From Neisseria arctica (lineage in GTDB: Bacteria > Pseudomonadota > Gammaproteobacteria > Burkholderiales > Neisseriaceae): a stretch of 64,000 nt of DNA. The stretch lies in NCBI RefSeq assembly GCF_022870905.1, contig NZ_CP091510.1, positions 1,674,001 through 1,738,000 of the forward strand, in the 5' to 3' direction. Every line of letters starts with the position of its first letter. Within the stretch, counting starts at the first letter, position 1. The translations under genes and the position numbers were made by a program. Shown here in pieces: positions 62,572 through 64,000 of the stretch. Below the pieces are notes generated by a model. The model ran no database searches. It had not been told where the DNA came from and saw nothing but the letters and a program-made list of their open reading frames with translations.

Positions 62572-63336
62572 ATGTTTACCGACTCTCACTGCCATCTTGC
62601 AGACAAAGCAATATTACCCAAACTGGATACCGTTATGCAGCAAGCGGCGGAAGCCGGTATTTGCCGCTTTATCGTTCCCGCTACCCATCACGGTGATTTT
62701 AATTCCGTCGCCACTCTCAACATATATCCGCAAATTCATACCGCTTTCGGCATTCATCCTTGGTTTACGAATAGTACCTTACCCGACCACCTGCAACAGC
62801 TCGAAAAACTACTTAGAAAATACCCCTATGCACTTGTAGGTGAAATCGGGCTGGATTTCCAATATGGAAGCCCTGATACGAACGCACGTCAGCGGCAAAC
62901 CGAACTACTGCGACACCAGCTCGAATTAGCCGGGCAATACCGCCGCCCTGTGATTCTACATAACCTAAAATCCACAGAAGCTTTGGTTTCTGCACTCAAA
63001 ACCGCACGCTACAGTTACGGCGGGATTGCCCATGCCTTTTCCGGCAGCTTGGAAGAAGCCCGCCGCCTGATAGATTGCGGCCTCTTAATCGGAATCGGCT
63101 CACTTTTACTCAATCCCAATGCAAAAAAAGCCCGGCAAGCGGCAACCGAACTTTCTCTCGAGCATATTGTTCTTGAAACCGACAGCCCCTTTATGCTCCC
63201 TAAACAAACCAACACACCCGCCAATCTGCGCCGTATTGCCGAAACTGTAGCGCTCCTACGCGGAATTTCTTTAGCTGAACTGGCCGAACACACTGAAAAC
63301 AATATCAACCGCTTACTCGATTTTCAGACGGCATAA
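62572..63336 (+). CDS. tatD: TatD-family deoxyribonuclease
   Basis: 254-residue metallo-dependent TIM-barrel hydrolase. FTDSHCHLAD is the first metal site, GEIGLDFQY the second, and DSPFMLP the third (LETDSPFMLP). Members are DNases or D-aminoacyl-tRNA deacylase-like; precise role unclear. The stop region overlaps a DUS (FQTA-stop). Probably co-transcribed with crcB. Confidence 0.9.
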   Translation: MFTDSHCHLADKAILPKLDTVMQQAAEAGICRFIVPATHHGDFNSVATLNIYPQIHTAFGIHPWFTNSTLPDHLQQLEKLLRKYPYALVGEIGLDFQYGSPDTNARQRQTELLRHQLELAGQYRRPVILHNLKSTEALVSALKTARYSYGGIAHAFSGSLEEARRLIDCGLLIGIGSLLLNPNAKKARQAATELSLEHIVLETDSPFMLPKQTNTPANLRRIAETVALLRGISLAELAEHTENNINRLLDFQTA

Positions 63337-63409
63337 AATCATATCCGCACAAATAATCGGTTGGAGCAAACCAAACATCTCTTTTTCTTCACCCAAAACA
63401 TTCATGAAA

Positions 63410-63437
63410 AATCCCGCCGTATTTATCCGGCGGGATT
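63410..63437 (-). terminator. terminator of the AGCS symporter gene
   Basis: AATCCCGCCG pairs with CGGCGGGATT around a short loop; on the minus strand it is followed by TTTTT. It lies 30 bases past the stop. Confidence 0.8.
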
Positions 63438-63466
63438 GCAGATTACAACTTACAACAGAAAATTGA

Positions 63467-64000
63467 TTATTTATTGTCTTTAGAAGAATCGGCCTGTTGG
63501 GTAAACTTACGGCGGATCTCTGCCCACAGCTCGGTATTTAAATGTACGCCATTTTCTTCGGGAACATACATCGGATCCTTACCCTCTTTCAACTGACGCT
63601 CGTAGTCTTTCAAACAAGCCAAAGCAGGCTTTTGCAGGAACAGAATACCGATAATGTTCAGCCAAGCCATCAAGCCGACGCCCAAGTCACCCAAGCCCCA
63701 AGCCAATTCCGCTGTTTTCACGCTACCGTATACCACTACTACAATGATGCCAATTTTCAGTAACGTAATCGCCCAATCCATTTTAATTTTGCTACTTAGA
63801 TATTTGATATTGGTTTCGGCGATATAGTAATAAGCCATAATCGTCGTAAAGGCAAAGAAAAACAATGCCAATGCCACGAAAACAGAGCCGAAGCCGGGCA
63901 TAATACTTTCCATAGCGGTTTGCGTATAACCTGCGCCGGCCTGAATGCTCGAACTGGGAACACCTTGGTACACAAAACCCGAACCATCAGGTTTTACAAC
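63467..64000 (-). CDS. alanine/glycine:cation symporter (AGCS) family, C-terminal part
   Basis: The open frame continues past the window edge, so only the last 178 codons are here. The segments GSVFVALALFFFAFTTIMAYYYIAE and DWAITLLKIGIIVVVVYG are late membrane helices; AYYYIAETN is a signature of AGCS sodium/alanine symporters. The end is hydrophilic (KFTQQADSSKDNK). Imports alanine or glycine with Na+. Confidence 0.9.
   Translation of the reverse strand, partial: VVKPDGSGFVYQGVPSSSIQAGAGYTQTAMESIMPGFGSVFVALALFFFAFTTIMAYYYIAETNIKYLSSKIKMDWAITLLKIGIIVVVVYGSVKTAELAWGLGDLGVGLMAWLNIIGILFLQKPALACLKDYERQLKEGKDPMYVPEENGVHLNTELWAEIRRKFTQQADSSKDNK

Overview
The window is a chromosomal segment of a Neisseria-type betaproteobacterium. 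The clearest sign is the DNA uptake sequence (DUS) core GCCGTCTGAA, which occurs dozens of times, often as head-to-head pairs that form terminators. Most full copies read AGGCCGTCTGAA (AG-DUS dialect) and a minority read ATGCCGTCTGAA (AT-DUS, the meningococcal/gonococcal form). One site at 21608 reads AGGCTGCCTGAA, a form known from Simonsiella. With a complete cytochrome bd locus and an RTX-repeat gene, this points to a commensal or animal-associated Neisseria rather than N. meningitidis or N. gonorrhoeae. I cannot name the species.

Layout. 1-3.7 kb: end of alr, then dapE, argF and an EamA-type permease (+). 3.8-14.3 kb: mostly minus-strand housekeeping genes: panC, panB, a deoxynucleoside kinase, folK, a SirB2-like membrane protein, a YtqB/MnmM-like methyltransferase, era, rnc, tpx, a DUF4230-like protein, argS, purC. 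14.5-16 kb: a free-standing RTX protein with an odd Gly/Ser/Tyr/Cys-rich head. 16.2-25 kb: lpxH, an ArsC/Spx-like protein, a lipoprotein, a DUF945 protein, a Bcr/CflA efflux pump, pheA, a LOG-family hydrolase, a YeeZ-like epimerase and ubiJ. 25-31.5 kb: the cytochrome bd locus cydD-cydC-cydA-cydB-cydX (minus). 32-34.3 kb: adhC and a histidine phosphatase. 34.3-43.6 kb: translation block on the minus strand (thrS-infC-rpmI-rplT, pheS-pheT-ihfA-merR-like, tRNA-Pro, prfA, tRNA-Val). 43.7-54.3 kb: tgt, a DUF4124 protein, an ABC-F ATPase, fpr, msbA, thrC, a lipoprotein, rarA. 54.8-62 kb: choline-to-glycine-betaine island betB-betA-BCCT-betT (+). 62.1-64 kb: crcB, tatD and the end of an AGCS amino-acid symporter.

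How the genes work together. The cyd locus carries both structural subunits, the small subunit CydX and the CydDC exporter needed for assembly. A strong double palindrome lies just before cydA and is a likely operator. The bet island carries both oxidation enzymes and two different BCCT transporters, enough to import choline and make glycine betaine; no betI regulator is seen. infC has no ATG/GTG/TTG at its expected start and appears to use ATC, which fits IF3 autoregulation. No CRISPR array, insertion sequence, prophage or rRNA operon was seen. Nothing here is a clear-cut new multi-gene system. The most unusual items are the cysteine-containing RTX protein, the palindromes before cydA, the inverted repeat before betB, and the recurrent reading frames in which DUS copies sit inside genes.
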